Assembly (NCBI GenBank): GCA_022702935.2
Contig: JAKIML020000021.1
Coordinates: forward strand, 1 to 32,778
From: Bacillota bacterium
GTDB lineage: Bacteria; Bacillota; Clostridia; DSM-8532
DNA length: 32,778 nt
Direction of reading: 5' to 3'
Part shown: positions 24,156 to 32,778 of the stretch, piece after piece
How positions within the stretch are numbered: position 1 is the first letter of the stretch
How the letters are laid out: each line of letters begins with the position of its first letter
Made by a program: the position numbers and the translations under genes
Notes under the pieces: generated by a model
The model's input: only the letters and a program-made list of their open reading frames with translations
Told to the model about the DNA's origin: nothing
Database searches by the model: none

Positions 24156-25424
24156 ATGAAAAAGCGTAGTATTCTCGCTTTAGTCCTTGCTTTAGTAATG
24201 GTTGCTTCATTGACAGCCGCTTGTGGAAAGCAGCAAGGTACCGACGTAAACACACCTGCTCCTACAGACACAACCAGTGCAGCTCCTACCGAATCTTCAG
24301 CTCCTGCTGCACCCGTTACCCTTAAGGTATGGGAATCCGACGGTAATGAGAAGCTCTTTATCGAGGAAATGGCTAAGCAGTACATGGCCGAAAATCCTCA
24401 TGTTACTATCGTTGTTGAGCCTGTTGCTCACACCGATGCAGCTCAGAGAATTCAGCTCGACGGTCCTGCCGGCGTAGGCGCTGACGTTTTCGCAGCTCCT
24501 CACGACAAACTCGGTGAAATGATCGTTGGCGGTATCATTCTTGAGAATACCAATGCCGAATCCGTAAAGGCTTCCATGGTAGAAACTGCTATCAACGCTA
24601 CTTCTTATGACGGAAAGCTCTATGGCTATCCTACCGCTATTGAAACCTATGCCCTTTTCTATAACAAGGCTCTTGTTCAGAATCCTCCCGCAACCTGGGA
24701 TGAAGTAAAAGAGTTTGCTAAGACCTTCAACAAGCCCTCCGAAGGTAAGTACGCCATCGTTTGGGACGTTGACGACGGTTACTTCAACTACATGTTCCTT
24801 TCCGGTTACGGCGCAGAACTCTTTGGTCCTAACGGAACCGATAAGGCTCAGCACATGGTTAACAGCCCTGAGGCTATCAAGTCTCTCGAATACTTCCAGA
24901 ACTTCAGAAAAGAATACCTCGATGTTGATGCTGCCGACCTGACCGGTGACTTTATGAGCGCTGGCTTCCAGAATGGTACCATCGCGATGGCTGTTACTGG
25001 CCCCTGGAGCATTGCTGCTTACAGAGAAGCTGGTGTTGATTTCGGTGTAACCACTCTGCCTAAGCTTCCTGGCAACGATACACCTCCGAAGTCCTTCTCC
25101 GGTATTCGTGCTATGTACGTTTCCGCTTTCACCAAGGCTCCTGAGGAAGCACAGAAGTTCGCTAACTACCTTGTATCCAAGGATGCTCTTCTGAAGCGTT
25201 ATGAAATCACCAACCAGATTCCTCCTCGCACCGATGTTTCCATCTCTGACGATGCACATGCTGGTATCCTTGCACAGTTCGAATTCTCCAAGCCCATGCC
25301 CAGCCTTCCTGCTATGAATACTTACTGGCCTTCAATGGCTTCTGCTTACGCTAACATTTGGAATGGCAGCGACATTAAGACCGAACTTGATCTTGCTGCA
25401 GCAGCTATCGAAGCCGCTCAATAA
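24156..25424 (+). CDS. Sugar ABC transporter substrate-binding lipoprotein (maltodextrin type)
   Basis: A 422-aa extracellular solute-binding protein of family 1. The signal MKKRSILALVLALVMVASLTAAC places the lipidated Cys at 23, followed by a Thr/Pro/Ala linker. The mature part begins VTLKVWESDGNEKLFIEEM, the usual start of maltose-type binding proteins, and has YGYPTAIETYALFYNKALV, TAGP-like VTGPWSIAAYREAG and a C-terminal YWPSMASAYANIWNG. It captures malto-oligosaccharides outside the membrane for the two permeases downstream. AAGGAGG precedes the start. Codon use is strongly biased, as for abundant proteins. Preceded by a consensus promoter with an operator and followed by a terminator. 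The amylase in the same locus supports alpha-glucan specificity. Confidence 0.9.
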   Translation: MKKRSILALVLALVMVASLTAACGKQQGTDVNTPAPTDTTSAAPTESSAPAAPVTLKVWESDGNEKLFIEEMAKQYMAENPHVTIVVEPVAHTDAAQRIQLDGPAGVGADVFAAPHDKLGEMIVGGIILENTNAESVKASMVETAINATSYDGKLYGYPTAIETYALFYNKALVQNPPATWDEVKEFAKTFNKPSEGKYAIVWDVDDGYFNYMFLSGYGAELFGPNGTDKAQHMVNSPEAIKSLEYFQNFRKEYLDVDAADLTGDFMSAGFQNGTIAMAVTGPWSIAAYREAGVDFGVTTLPKLPGNDTPPKSFSGIRAMYVSAFTKAPEEAQKFANYLVSKDALLKRYEITNQIPPRTDVSISDDAHAGILAQFEFSKPMPSLPAMNTYWPSMASAYANIWNGSDIKTELDLAAAAIEAAQ

Positions 25425-25435
25425 TTGAAAATCAA

Positions 25436-25470
25436 AAAAGGCGGTTCCGAAACCGGAATCGCCTTTTATT
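25436..25470 (+). terminator. Terminator between binding protein and permeases
   Basis: A stem with arms AAAGGCGGTTCCG and CGGAATCGCCTTT around AAAC, followed by TATTT. Partial read-through would explain fewer permease than binding-protein transcripts. Confidence 0.8.
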
Positions 25471-25653
25471 TCCAAAATCAGGCTTTAGATATCCCTTTAA
25501 ACTAAGTATATCGATATGAAATAAGCCTTTGCACCTTTTGCAGTACTCCTAAAGAGAATTGAAGCAATACATCAGCAGCGTGCTGATCACTTGAATTTGA
25601 TAATACGCATTGCTCTAAATAAATGAATCAGTAGGGGAAGGGGGACACAAAGA

Positions 25654-26985
25654 ATGACAAAGAAGCCAAGTCTAGCTGCACCAATCGGATCAGCATTGTT
25701 TATGGGCCTGGGGCATATCGCTGTATTGAAGCAGTATGTCAAAGGAATCATCTTTGCCATTTTTGAAATTATTGTTCTTATTAATGCCAGTAAAATTGTA
25801 ACGGCCATTAAAGGGCTGATTACTCTTGGAGAACAGAAGAATCATCTGCCCGTTGCACAAAGAGATAACTCCACATGGATGATGCTGGATGGTCTCATTG
25901 CCTGTGTGGTGCTGGTCATAATTATCATTGTCTATGTCATTAATGTGACCGATGCCAGAAGACATGGCTTAAAACTTGAGAAAAGCGGCGAGTATCAGTC
26001 AACCCGGGAATTTCTCAATGATCTGGGTGAAAAGGCTTTCGCCTATACCGCTCTGTCTCCTGCCTTTGTGATGATATCCTTCTTTGTCGTTATCCCGTTG
26101 GTCTTTGCGATTTTGCTTGCGTTCACCAACTACTCCGCCCCCTCACATATTCCGCCCAATAATACTGTGGATTGGGTAGGATTACAGACCTTTAAAGAAA
26201 TGCTCCAGATGAAGAACTACTCCCAGGGCTTTGCAAGAACCGCTGTGTGGACCTTCGAATGGGCATTGATTGGTACATTAACCTGCTATTTTGGCGGTAT
26301 GTTTATCGCCCTTGCTTTGAATGACAAAAAGATTAAGATTGCAGGCGTTTTCAGAACTGTTTTCATCCTTCCCTATGCCGTGCCCGGAATGATCAGCCTC
26401 TTTATCTGGGCTATCCTGCTCAATGGTCAATTTGGTCCCATTACCCGTGGCTTAAGAGAAATCGGTGTGGTGGATTGGCTCAGGAGCATCGGCGTTTTGC
26501 AGAAGGATGCGATTCCATGGTTGTCCGAAACCAATCTGGCCAGGGTTATGCTTCTCGTTGTTAACCTCTGGTTGGGCTTCCCTTACTTTATGCTCATGAT
26601 TACAGGTATCATGACCTCCATGCCCCAGGATGTATTTGAAGCGGCAACCATTGACGGGGCCAACAAATCCCAGCAATTCAGATATATTACCCTGCCCCTT
26701 CTTTTGTATCAGACAATCCCGCTCATGATTATGAGCTTCTCATACAATATGAATAACTTCGGCGGCGTCTACTTCCTGACCAATGGTAATCCGCCCGACA
26801 CCATTACCACCCAGTCCTTTGCGGGTACTACCGATACACTGATTACCTGGATGTATAAGCTCACGCTGGAGCAAAGACTGTATAACAGAGCTTCTGTGGT
26901 AGCACTGCTCTTGTTCATTGTGGTAGCGCCCTTTGCCATCTACAACTTTATGCAGACCAAATCGTTTAAGGAAGGTGAATTATGA
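25654..26985 (+). CDS. malF: Maltodextrin ABC transporter permease, MalF type
   Basis: A 443-aa membrane protein. It has an N-terminal extension with two hydrophobic segments (residues about 25-50 and 70-100), then the six-helix binding-protein-dependent permease domain. The cytoplasmic EAA loop is clear (FEAATIDGANKSQQFRYITLP, about residues 327-347), the contact site for the ATPase. Length and extension match MalF proteins of Gram-positive bacteria. The start at 25654 follows a GGGGG-rich site. The stop overlaps the start of malG by 4 bp. No MalK/MsmX ATPase is in the window, so a shared ATPase elsewhere must power it, as is common in Bacillota. Confidence 0.9.
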   Translation: MTKKPSLAAPIGSALFMGLGHIAVLKQYVKGIIFAIFEIIVLINASKIVTAIKGLITLGEQKNHLPVAQRDNSTWMMLDGLIACVVLVIIIIVYVINVTDARRHGLKLEKSGEYQSTREFLNDLGEKAFAYTALSPAFVMISFFVVIPLVFAILLAFTNYSAPSHIPPNNTVDWVGLQTFKEMLQMKNYSQGFARTAVWTFEWALIGTLTCYFGGMFIALALNDKKIKIAGVFRTVFILPYAVPGMISLFIWAILLNGQFGPITRGLREIGVVDWLRSIGVLQKDAIPWLSETNLARVMLLVVNLWLGFPYFMLMITGIMTSMPQDVFEAATIDGANKSQQFRYITLPLLLYQTIPLMIMSFSYNMNNFGGVYFLTNGNPPDTITTQSFAGTTDTLITWMYKLTLEQRLYNRASVVALLLFIVVAPFAIYNFMQTKSFKEGEL

Positions 26986-27824
26986 TGAAGAAGGCTATGT
27001 CAATTGCTCGTTATGTCCTGATTTACGCATTTTTCATCCTTCTGGCCCTGATTGTGCTATATCCCATAGCCTTTGCCATCGCAGGCGCCTTTAACAAGGG
27101 TAAATCTCTGGCCTCAATGAACGTGCTGCCCATACCCAATAACCCGACCACCGATAACTTTACGCGGTTGTTTACCACCACCAATTATATAAGCTGGTAC
27201 AAGAACTCGCTGTTTATCGCATGCGTGAATACGCTTCTGACCACGGTTATTGTGCTTATAACGGCCTATATCTTCTCCCGCTTTAAGTTCCGCTTTAAGA
27301 AAGCGGCCATGGTCAGCTTTCTGATACTGCAGATGTTCCCCAGTGCGGTGGGCATGATAGCCATCTATATCATTCTTAACAGATTGGGACTTTCCGACAA
27401 CTTTATGGGGTTGATCCTGGTCTATACGGCAGGTAATATCCCCTATAATACCTGGCTTCTGAAAGGGTATTTTGACACCATACCCAAGAGTATTGACGAA
27501 GCGGCCAAGATTGACGGGGCGGGCAACCTGACCACCTTTTTGAAGGTCATACTGCCCAATACCCTGCCCATGGTGGCCTTCCTGGCAGTCACCAGCTTCA
27601 CTCAACCCTGGATGGACTTTATTTTGCCAAGATTCATCTTAAGAAGTGATAAGAACAAGACCCTGGCCGTTGGTCTCTTTGAGATGATCAATGGACGCTC
27701 CAATGACAACTTCACCATGTTTGCGGCAGGTGCCTTGCTTATCGCCGTTCCCTTCGTTATTATCTTTGCCATCAACCAAAAGTACCTGGTACGGATTATG
27801 TCAGCAGGTGCTGTTAAAGAATAG
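26982..27824 (+). CDS. malG: Maltodextrin ABC transporter permease, MalG type
   Basis: A 280-aa inner-membrane permease, partner of MalF. The six hydrophobic segments run from LIYAFFILLALIVLYPIAFAI to the C-terminal helix near residue 255. The EAA loop is present (IDEAAKIDGAGNLTTFLKVI, about 170-190). The frame offers two adjacent Met codons (26982 and 26985); 26985 has the better distance from AAGGTG, so the true product may be 279 aa. The C-terminal residues near QKYLVRIMSAGAVKE are typical of MalG, which contacts the ATPase. A strong terminator follows. Confidence 0.9.
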   Translation: MMKKAMSIARYVLIYAFFILLALIVLYPIAFAIAGAFNKGKSLASMNVLPIPNNPTTDNFTRLFTTTNYISWYKNSLFIACVNTLLTTVIVLITAYIFSRFKFRFKKAAMVSFLILQMFPSAVGMIAIYIILNRLGLSDNFMGLILVYTAGNIPYNTWLLKGYFDTIPKSIDEAAKIDGAGNLTTFLKVILPNTLPMVAFLAVTSFTQPWMDFILPRFILRSDKNKTLAVGLFEMINGRSNDNFTMFAAGALLIAVPFVIIFAINQKYLVRIMSAGAVKE

Positions 27825-27847
27825 CAATGGATGTTTCCTTCACATTG

Positions 27848-27877
27848 AGCCGATAATTTCGATTATCGGCTTTTTTT
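27848..27877 (+). terminator. Terminator after malG
   Basis: Perfect 10-bp arms AGCCGATAAT (27848-27857) and ATTATCGGCT (27862-27871) around a stable TTCG loop, followed by a seven-T run. It separates the permeases from the amylase gene 40 bp on. Confidence 0.93.
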
Positions 27878-27911
27878 CAAGACAAATAACCCATTAAGGA
27901 GGAATAAAACT

Positions 27912-29591
27912 ATGACACAAGGCTTAAAGCGCCTTACGGCATTATGCATGGCGCTCATTCTTACACTGTCCCTGGCCGCCTGCGGTCAGAACGGCACACC
28001 TAATTTGACGCCCAACCCCAGTGCGCCCGATGAAACAGCCCCGGCTTCTGAGACCCCTTCCCAGCAGCCCGTCGATCCTGTTTATGGACTGGGCACTGTA
28101 GCGCAAAACGCCTCCGGGAACAAGGAAGGGGTGTACTACGAGGTATTTGTCAGGGCCTTTGCCGATTCCAACGGTGATGGGATTGGTGATCTCAAGGGAC
28201 TGACACAAAAGCTGGATTACCTCAATGACGGAAAGCCTGAAACCACCCATGACCTGGGTGTGACAGGCATTTGGATGATGCCCATCAATCCGAGTCCCTC
28301 CTATCATGGCTATGATGTTACCAACTATTATGATATCAATCCTGAATACGGAACCCTGGAGGACTTTGATACCCTTATCAGTGAGGCCCATAAACGGGGC
28401 ATTTCGGTGATCATGGATCTGGTGCTCAACCACACCAGTGATAAGCACCCCTGGTTTATCAAGTCGGCCGATATGACAAGCCCCTACCGCAAATGGTATA
28501 CCTGGACTGTCGATGGCAGCGAGGGCTATAGCCTGAATGCTACCGTCTGGGGCAGCAAGGTGTGGAACAAGCTGGGCAATGCCTTTTATTATGCCATCTT
28601 CTGGAGCGGTATGCCCGATTTGAATTATGACAATCCCGAGGTTCGGGAGGAAGTGAAAAACATCGCCAGCTTCTGGCTGAACCGGGGTGTGGACGGATTC
28701 AGACTGGACGCGGTTCCCCATATTTACGGAACTGCTGAGCTTCCCAACAACGCCAGCGGCATTGAAAAGACCGTCAGCTTCTGGAAGGAATTCACCGACC
28801 ACTGCCACCAGATTAATCCCGAGGCCCTGATTATTGGCGAGGTGCTGGAGGATAATGTGAACACCAGGGCCACTTACCTGCCCGCGCTGGACTCCACCTT
28901 CCATATTGGGCTGGGTACTCAAATCACCAATGCCATCAAGGCAGGAAGCAGCAAGAACAACTATCTGGCCAAGTTTATTGAAAGCAATTATGCGGCTTAC
29001 GCCAAGGCCAACCCCAATTATGTGGACGCCCCCATACTTTCCAACCATGATCAGAACCGCATTATTGGCTCGGTACTGGGCAAGCATGAGCTGATGAAGA
29101 TGGCGGCCAATATTTATCTCACCCTTGAGGGCATACCCTTTATCTATTACGGCGAGGAAATCGGCATGTTCGGCGCCAAGCCTGATGAGGATATCCGTCT
29201 GCCCTATGTATGGGGTGAGGACGCCATGCAGACAAGATGGCGGGAATCCAAGTACAAGGATGCGGTCACACCTGTCACCGAACAGGAGAAGGACCCCAAT
29301 TCTCTATTGAATCATTACAAGCGTTTAATCCGTGTTAAGAACGAGAACGAAGCCCTGTATGCCGGTAAGTTCAAGGCCCTTGAATCGAGCAATGATGCCG
29401 TTGTGCTCTATGCCATGACCAGTGAGAACCAGACTGCTCTGGTAATTCATAATCTCTCCAAGGAAGCCCAGAGTCTGAATGTGGACACCACGGGCTATAC
29501 CCTGAAGTTCTGCCAGACCAAAGAGGGCTTTGAGGAGAAGGATGGGGTTCTGAATCTGCCGCCGTTAAGCTCGGTCATTTATGTGAAATAG
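27912..29591 (+). CDS. GH13 alpha-amylase-type lipoprotein (GH13_36-like)
   Basis: A 559-aa glycoside hydrolase that should cut alpha-1,4-glucans at the cell surface and feed oligosaccharides to the transporter upstream. The lipoprotein signal ends LSLAAC (Cys24), followed by a Pro/Thr linker. The four conserved GH13 regions are present: DLVLNHTSDKHPW, GFRLDAVPH with nucleophile Asp266, IIGEVLED with acid/base Glu310, and LSNHDQNR with Asp380. The fifth region reads MPDLN, which is typical of the group intermediate between oligo-1,6-glucosidases and neopullulanases (GH13_36). A short C-terminal beta domain follows. AAGGAGG precedes the start at 27912. Exact product range (amylase versus pullulanase or transfer activity) is not decided by these motifs. 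Confidence 0.9.
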   Translation: MTQGLKRLTALCMALILTLSLAACGQNGTPNLTPNPSAPDETAPASETPSQQPVDPVYGLGTVAQNASGNKEGVYYEVFVRAFADSNGDGIGDLKGLTQKLDYLNDGKPETTHDLGVTGIWMMPINPSPSYHGYDVTNYYDINPEYGTLEDFDTLISEAHKRGISVIMDLVLNHTSDKHPWFIKSADMTSPYRKWYTWTVDGSEGYSLNATVWGSKVWNKLGNAFYYAIFWSGMPDLNYDNPEVREEVKNIASFWLNRGVDGFRLDAVPHIYGTAELPNNASGIEKTVSFWKEFTDHCHQINPEALIIGEVLEDNVNTRATYLPALDSTFHIGLGTQITNAIKAGSSKNNYLAKFIESNYAAYAKANPNYVDAPILSNHDQNRIIGSVLGKHELMKMAANIYLTLEGIPFIYYGEEIGMFGAKPDEDIRLPYVWGEDAMQTRWRESKYKDAVTPVTEQEKDPNSLLNHYKRLIRVKNENEALYAGKFKALESSNDAVVLYAMTSENQTALVIHNLSKEAQSLNVDTTGYTLKFCQTKEGFEEKDGVLNLPPLSSVIYVK

Positions 29592-29635
29592 TCCACACAA
29601 ATAACATTTTTGCGTAACATAACCGAAATACACTG

Positions 29636-29676
29636 TTAACATAAAAAGCCTGTCTCCGACAGGCTTTTTATGTTAA
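29636..29676. terminator. Long perfect-stem terminator
   Basis: A 19-bp perfect stem (29636-29654 and 29658-29676) with a TCC loop, built around GCCTGTC/GACAGGC flanked by A5/T5 runs. The A and T tracts make it able to work in both directions. It ends the amylase transcript. Confidence 0.9.
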
Positions 29677-29720
29677 GCTTTTCCTATGAGTTACCTTAAA
29701 ATTTACCAGGGGGTTCTTAC

Positions 29721-32700
29721 ATGAGAAGAAATAGGAAAAGTACTCTAAATGCAGCATTAGCGATCTTTCTATGCCTTACCATGATCTTTTCGCTGTGCCT
29801 GAATGAAAGGGCGCTGGCTTACATAACCGGCTCGGGACAAACCCGCATTGTTTCCCAGACCGAAACAGAGATAGGCAAAGGGGTTGTCCTCAACAGTTGG
29901 CAGGCTCAGAACACCGACGGCACCCCTAAGGTGGGCCGAACCATCACCTTCCATCCCCTTTCCTCCGATGCAAAGCTGGTGGTCTCAGCAGGCAGCAGCA
30001 CCAGCAGCAGAAAAACCCTGACCGCCCTGGCCAAAGAGTTTGAGAAAAAAGGCCTGGCCGTCATCGGCGGTATCAATGGTGATTTCTATAACCTGACCAC
30101 CGGTGTGCCCATTGGGGCAGTGGTTGAGGATGGACGCCTTGTCAGCTCCAATAACAAGGGCTGGTTTGGTATCGGCTTTAAGGCTGACGGTACGGCCGTC
30201 ATTGGAACACCCGATATCGACATCAAAGGACAGGTTAACGGCAATAATTTTGCCATAACCGCTTTTAACAAAGCCCAGACCGAATATGGCCCCTATCTCT
30301 ACAGCAGGGATTATGCCGACAACACCAAGACCACAGCGCCCAGCCTTGAAATTGTCATGTCCTTGAGCCTGGGTGTGCCTGCCATTGGAAAGGCAGTGAC
30401 CGCCATTGTGACTGAAGTCCGCACCAATGCCATGGCAACACCCATTGGCGAGAACCAGCTCGTGCTCTCGGTGAGAAACGGTATGTCGGGCTATGCGACC
30501 CTGTCCCAGGTTAAGCCGGGGGACGAGATGGTCATCCTGTTTGACGATCCCACAGGTCAGTGGAACGATGTGCAGCAGGTTGTGGGCGGGGACAAGATCC
30601 TGATTCAAAACGGTAAAATCACCAGCGGTCTTGCCACCAAAGACTATAATCCCTACTCAGCCATTGGTGTTAAGGCCAACGGTGAAGTGGTTCTCTATCA
30701 GGTGGACGGAAGAATCACGGCCAGCAAAGGCGCATCCAGCCAGGAAATTGCCCAATTCCTCTATGACCTGGGCTGCGTTCACGCCCTTAAGCTGGATGGC
30801 GGCGGATCTTCGGCCATGATATCCAGAACGCCCGGCTATGCCAGCCCCAAGCTGATTAATACACCCTCGGACGGCAGTGAAAGAGCCAATGCCAACGGAA
30901 TACTTCTGGTTTCCAAGCAGAGTATGGCCATCAGGGACGGATTGGCCCAGCCCAGTACCGAGCCCTCTAAACTGCATATCTATACAAGTTCGCCTTACGC
31001 ATTGCCTAACGGTACTGTTCAGGTGACAGTTCTGGCCAGCGACGACTACTACCTGCCCGTTGCCCTGCCCCAGGATATGGTCATGGGCACCGATGCGGGA
31101 ACCATTGACGCCAATGGTGTGCTTAAGGTAACGGCCCAGCCCGGAAATTATGTCATTATGGCTGGCAGCGGCTATGCCTTCGGTATGGCCCAGTTGACCG
31201 TTTTGAGCAATGTATCCTCGCTGAAACCCTCAAAAACCACGTTGAACATTATGCCCGGCGGAACCATTGACTTAAGCTGTGAAGCCTACTATCAGGGCAC
31301 CAAGGTGGCCGCGCCTGACAATGCCTTTACCTGGGCCGTTGAAGGAAATATCGGCTCCATCACCCAGGATGGTGTCTTTACCGCAAGCCCGTCAGCAACG
31401 GGTAAGGGCAGAATTGTCATAAGCTACGGAACTGCAGTGGCCTATGTGGATGTGGCTCTGGCCGATGCCCCCGGCGTCATTGAAGACTTTGAAAACGGAT
31501 CTTCCTGGGGCTACTCCACGGTTCGGGCCAAGTCAGGGAACGTTGCCATTGTTGAGGACTCCAAGCTGGCCAAGTCCGGAAAGAAGCTTTTGAAGATTGA
31601 CTATGATTTCACTTTGGCCGAGGGTGTTGAGAAGGGTATCGCCGGGCTCTATGCCTTCAAGATTGACCCCAGCACCAAGCAGCAGGCTCCCATTATACTG
31701 GACAAGAATCCTACCGCCATTGGCATGTGGGTCTATGGCGATAACGGCAAAACCTGGCTGAGAGCCAAGCTGAAGGATGGAAACGGCCAGAGCTTTGATA
31801 TTGACTTTGTCAAGGAATACCGACCCGATACTCAGAGCGGCGGTATAGACTTTACAGGCTGGAAGTATCTGGAGGCGCCCATTCCTGCAGGCAAGCAGGG
31901 GCCCTTCACCCTGGAAACCCCTATCCGCATCATGTGCTCCAGGGACGAGCTTCGAACCAAGGGTACCATCTACATTGATGGAATCACTGCGGTTTATGGT
32001 GCAGGAACCCTGGATACCCAGGCGCCTAACGCATCAATTAATGCCCCGGCCAACCAATCGGTGAGCACTGCTGCGCCTGTTGCTCTGGATATCCAGCTTT
32101 CGGACCCCAACGGCGGATCGGGCGTTAATCCCCAATCCATACAGGTATTGGTTGACGGCCTGGCCGTAACCAATTACCAGATGACCAATAATAACGGCGT
32201 CATCCGTCTGACCGGTGAGCTGGGCGCTGGCAATACCCTGGCTGATGGCCTCCATCAGCTTACTGTAAAGTATGCCGATATGGCCGGCAATGCGGGTTCT
32301 GCATCAAGCACCTTCACCCTGGAGACGGGGGCTCCCCAGATTATTGCCGAATCCAGTCCCACTTTTAAGGCTGGAGAGACCTTTACCACCACCATAAGTG
32401 TTAAGAATCCCAAGAATCTTAAGAAGGTCTATTTGATTTTCAACTATGACCCCAGCGCTGTGGAGCTGGTGGATGCAGACACCAAGACAAGCGGTAAACA
32501 GATAAGCCTGGAGGGCTGGGTGAAAAAGGGCAAGGTTCTGTCCCAAAGCGTGGATGAGAAGGCCGGAAAGATTCTGATTGAAATTGATAATTTGACGGGT
32601 CTGTCCTCTGAGGCATTGGCCAAGATTGGTACCATCACCTTTAAGGCCAAGAGTACGGCCAAAGACACCACCCAGATCAGCCTCGGGTTCGGGGCCATGC

Positions 32701-32765
32701 TGGTGGCCAATAACACCAACAGTCTCAGGTTCACCTTGCCGGCCATGAATGTCAAAAAGAACTAA
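29721..32765 (+). CDS. Secreted phosphodiester glycosidase (NAGPA-type) with cohesin-like C-terminus
   Basis: A 1014-aa exported multidomain protein. It starts with a basic signal peptide (about 1-33, cut after ERALA). Residues about 85-400 form a NAGPA-type phosphodiester glycosidase domain, marked by GGINGDFYN (116-124), PIGAVVEDGRLVS and LKLDGGGSSAM (about 355-365). Related enzymes uncap sugar-1-phosphodiesters and several bacterial members act on envelope polymers. Next come an Ig-like domain (about 500-585), a carbohydrate-binding-like beta-sandwich (about 588-755, starting VIEDFENGSSW), another Ig-like segment (about 765-875) and a C-terminal cohesin-like module (about 880-1010, FKAGETFTTTISVKNPK, LIFNYDPSAVELVDAD). 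No anchor such as LPXTG is seen. It is complete, ending 13 bp before the window end. Confidence 0.85.
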   Translation: MRRNRKSTLNAALAIFLCLTMIFSLCLNERALAYITGSGQTRIVSQTETEIGKGVVLNSWQAQNTDGTPKVGRTITFHPLSSDAKLVVSAGSSTSSRKTLTALAKEFEKKGLAVIGGINGDFYNLTTGVPIGAVVEDGRLVSSNNKGWFGIGFKADGTAVIGTPDIDIKGQVNGNNFAITAFNKAQTEYGPYLYSRDYADNTKTTAPSLEIVMSLSLGVPAIGKAVTAIVTEVRTNAMATPIGENQLVLSVRNGMSGYATLSQVKPGDEMVILFDDPTGQWNDVQQVVGGDKILIQNGKITSGLATKDYNPYSAIGVKANGEVVLYQVDGRITASKGASSQEIAQFLYDLGCVHALKLDGGGSSAMISRTPGYASPKLINTPSDGSERANANGILLVSKQSMAIRDGLAQPSTEPSKLHIYTSSPYALPNGTVQVTVLASDDYYLPVALPQDMVMGTDAGTIDANGVLKVTAQPGNYVIMAGSGYAFGMAQLTVLSNVSSLKPSKTTLNIMPGGTIDLSCEAYYQGTKVAAPDNAFTWAVEGNIGSITQDGVFTASPSATGKGRIVISYGTAVAYVDVALADAPGVIEDFENGSSWGYSTVRAKSGNVAIVEDSKLAKSGKKLLKIDYDFTLAEGVEKGIAGLYAFKIDPSTKQQAPIILDKNPTAIGMWVYGDNGKTWLRAKLKDGNGQSFDIDFVKEYRPDTQSGGIDFTGWKYLEAPIPAGKQGPFTLETPIRIMCSRDELRTKGTIYIDGITAVYGAGTLDTQAPNASINAPANQSVSTAAPVALDIQLSDPNGGSGVNPQSIQVLVDGLAVTNYQMTNNNGVIRLTGELGAGNTLADGLHQLTVKYADMAGNAGSASSTFTLETGAPQIIAESSPTFKAGETFTTTISVKNPKNLKKVYLIFNYDPSAVELVDADTKTSGKQISLEGWVKKGKVLSQSVDEKAGKILIEIDNLTGLSSEALAKIGTITFKAKSTAKDTTQISLGFGAMLVANNTNSLRFTLPAMNVKKN

Positions 32766-32778
32766 GCAGGAATGCCAG

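Noticed and set aside
24297-25259. 320-codon antisense frame inside the binding-protein gene
   Set aside because: A shadow caused by biased codon use in the real gene, which has a signal peptide, ribosome site and family motifs.
27942-29087. 381-codon antisense frame inside the amylase gene
   Set aside because: No start signal and no domain features; the sense gene contains all GH13 catalytic regions.
29985-30608. 207-codon antisense frame inside the phosphodiester glycosidase gene
   Set aside because: Shadow of a high-GC third-position coding strand; no start signals.
1-32778. CRISPR arrays, rRNA genes and complete insertion sequences
   Set aside because: I saw no spaced direct-repeat array, no rRNA sequence and no transposase gene other than the integrase module.

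Overview
The window looks like a chromosomal segment of an anaerobic, Gram-positive, Clostridia-like bacterium (Bacillota). Supporting signs are strong AGGAGG ribosome sites, Gram-positive-type lipoprotein signals, an HU protein, a sugar-uptake locus without its own ATPase, TnpV and Xis/Int genes of clostridial mobile-element type, and a cohesin-like module on a secreted protein. I cannot name the species.

Bases 1 to about 15,995 are visibly AT-rich and read as the right part of an integrative element. From left to right it carries: an unrecognised 133-aa ORF; an AbiEi/AbiEii type IV toxin-antitoxin pair behind a promoter flanked by a perfect inverted repeat; a four-gene class 2 DISARM-like anti-phage operon (drmE, drmA, drmB and a cytosine-5 methyltransferase); a 50-aa ORF; a decayed mobilization-type stretch with tnpV and fragments; then an excisionase-like gene and an intact tyrosine integrase. 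The integrase lies beside the 3' end of a tRNA-Ser(GGA), the usual arrangement for tRNA-targeting elements. No relaxase or conjugation genes are visible, and the left att site is not in the window.

The most unusual object is the last DISARM gene. Its C5-methyltransferase (all main motifs present) runs without a stop into a complete Vsr-like endonuclease domain. That domain keeps the zinc-site residues, but the catalytic Asp is replaced by Thr and one catalytic-region His by Asn. The usual DISARM gene drmC (phospholipase-D-like) is absent from its normal place between drmB and the methyltransferase, where about 160 bp of non-genic sequence remain. This may be a reduced or rewired DISARM variant.

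From the tRNA to the end the composition is more GC-rich and the genes look like ordinary host genes. In order these are: a PfkB-family sugar kinase with a LacI-type palindrome upstream; a rhodanese lipoprotein; HU; an ABC-2 exporter operon (ATPase plus two permeases); a zinc-ribbon membrane protein; an alpha-glucan/maltodextrin uptake and degradation locus (binding protein, two permeases, surface GH13 amylase lipoprotein); and a large secreted phosphodiester glycosidase with a C-terminal cohesin-like domain. The sugar locus starts from a consensus TTGACA-17-TATAAT promoter with a cre/MalR-like operator just downstream. A terminator after the binding-protein gene probably keeps binding-protein mRNA more abundant than permease mRNA.
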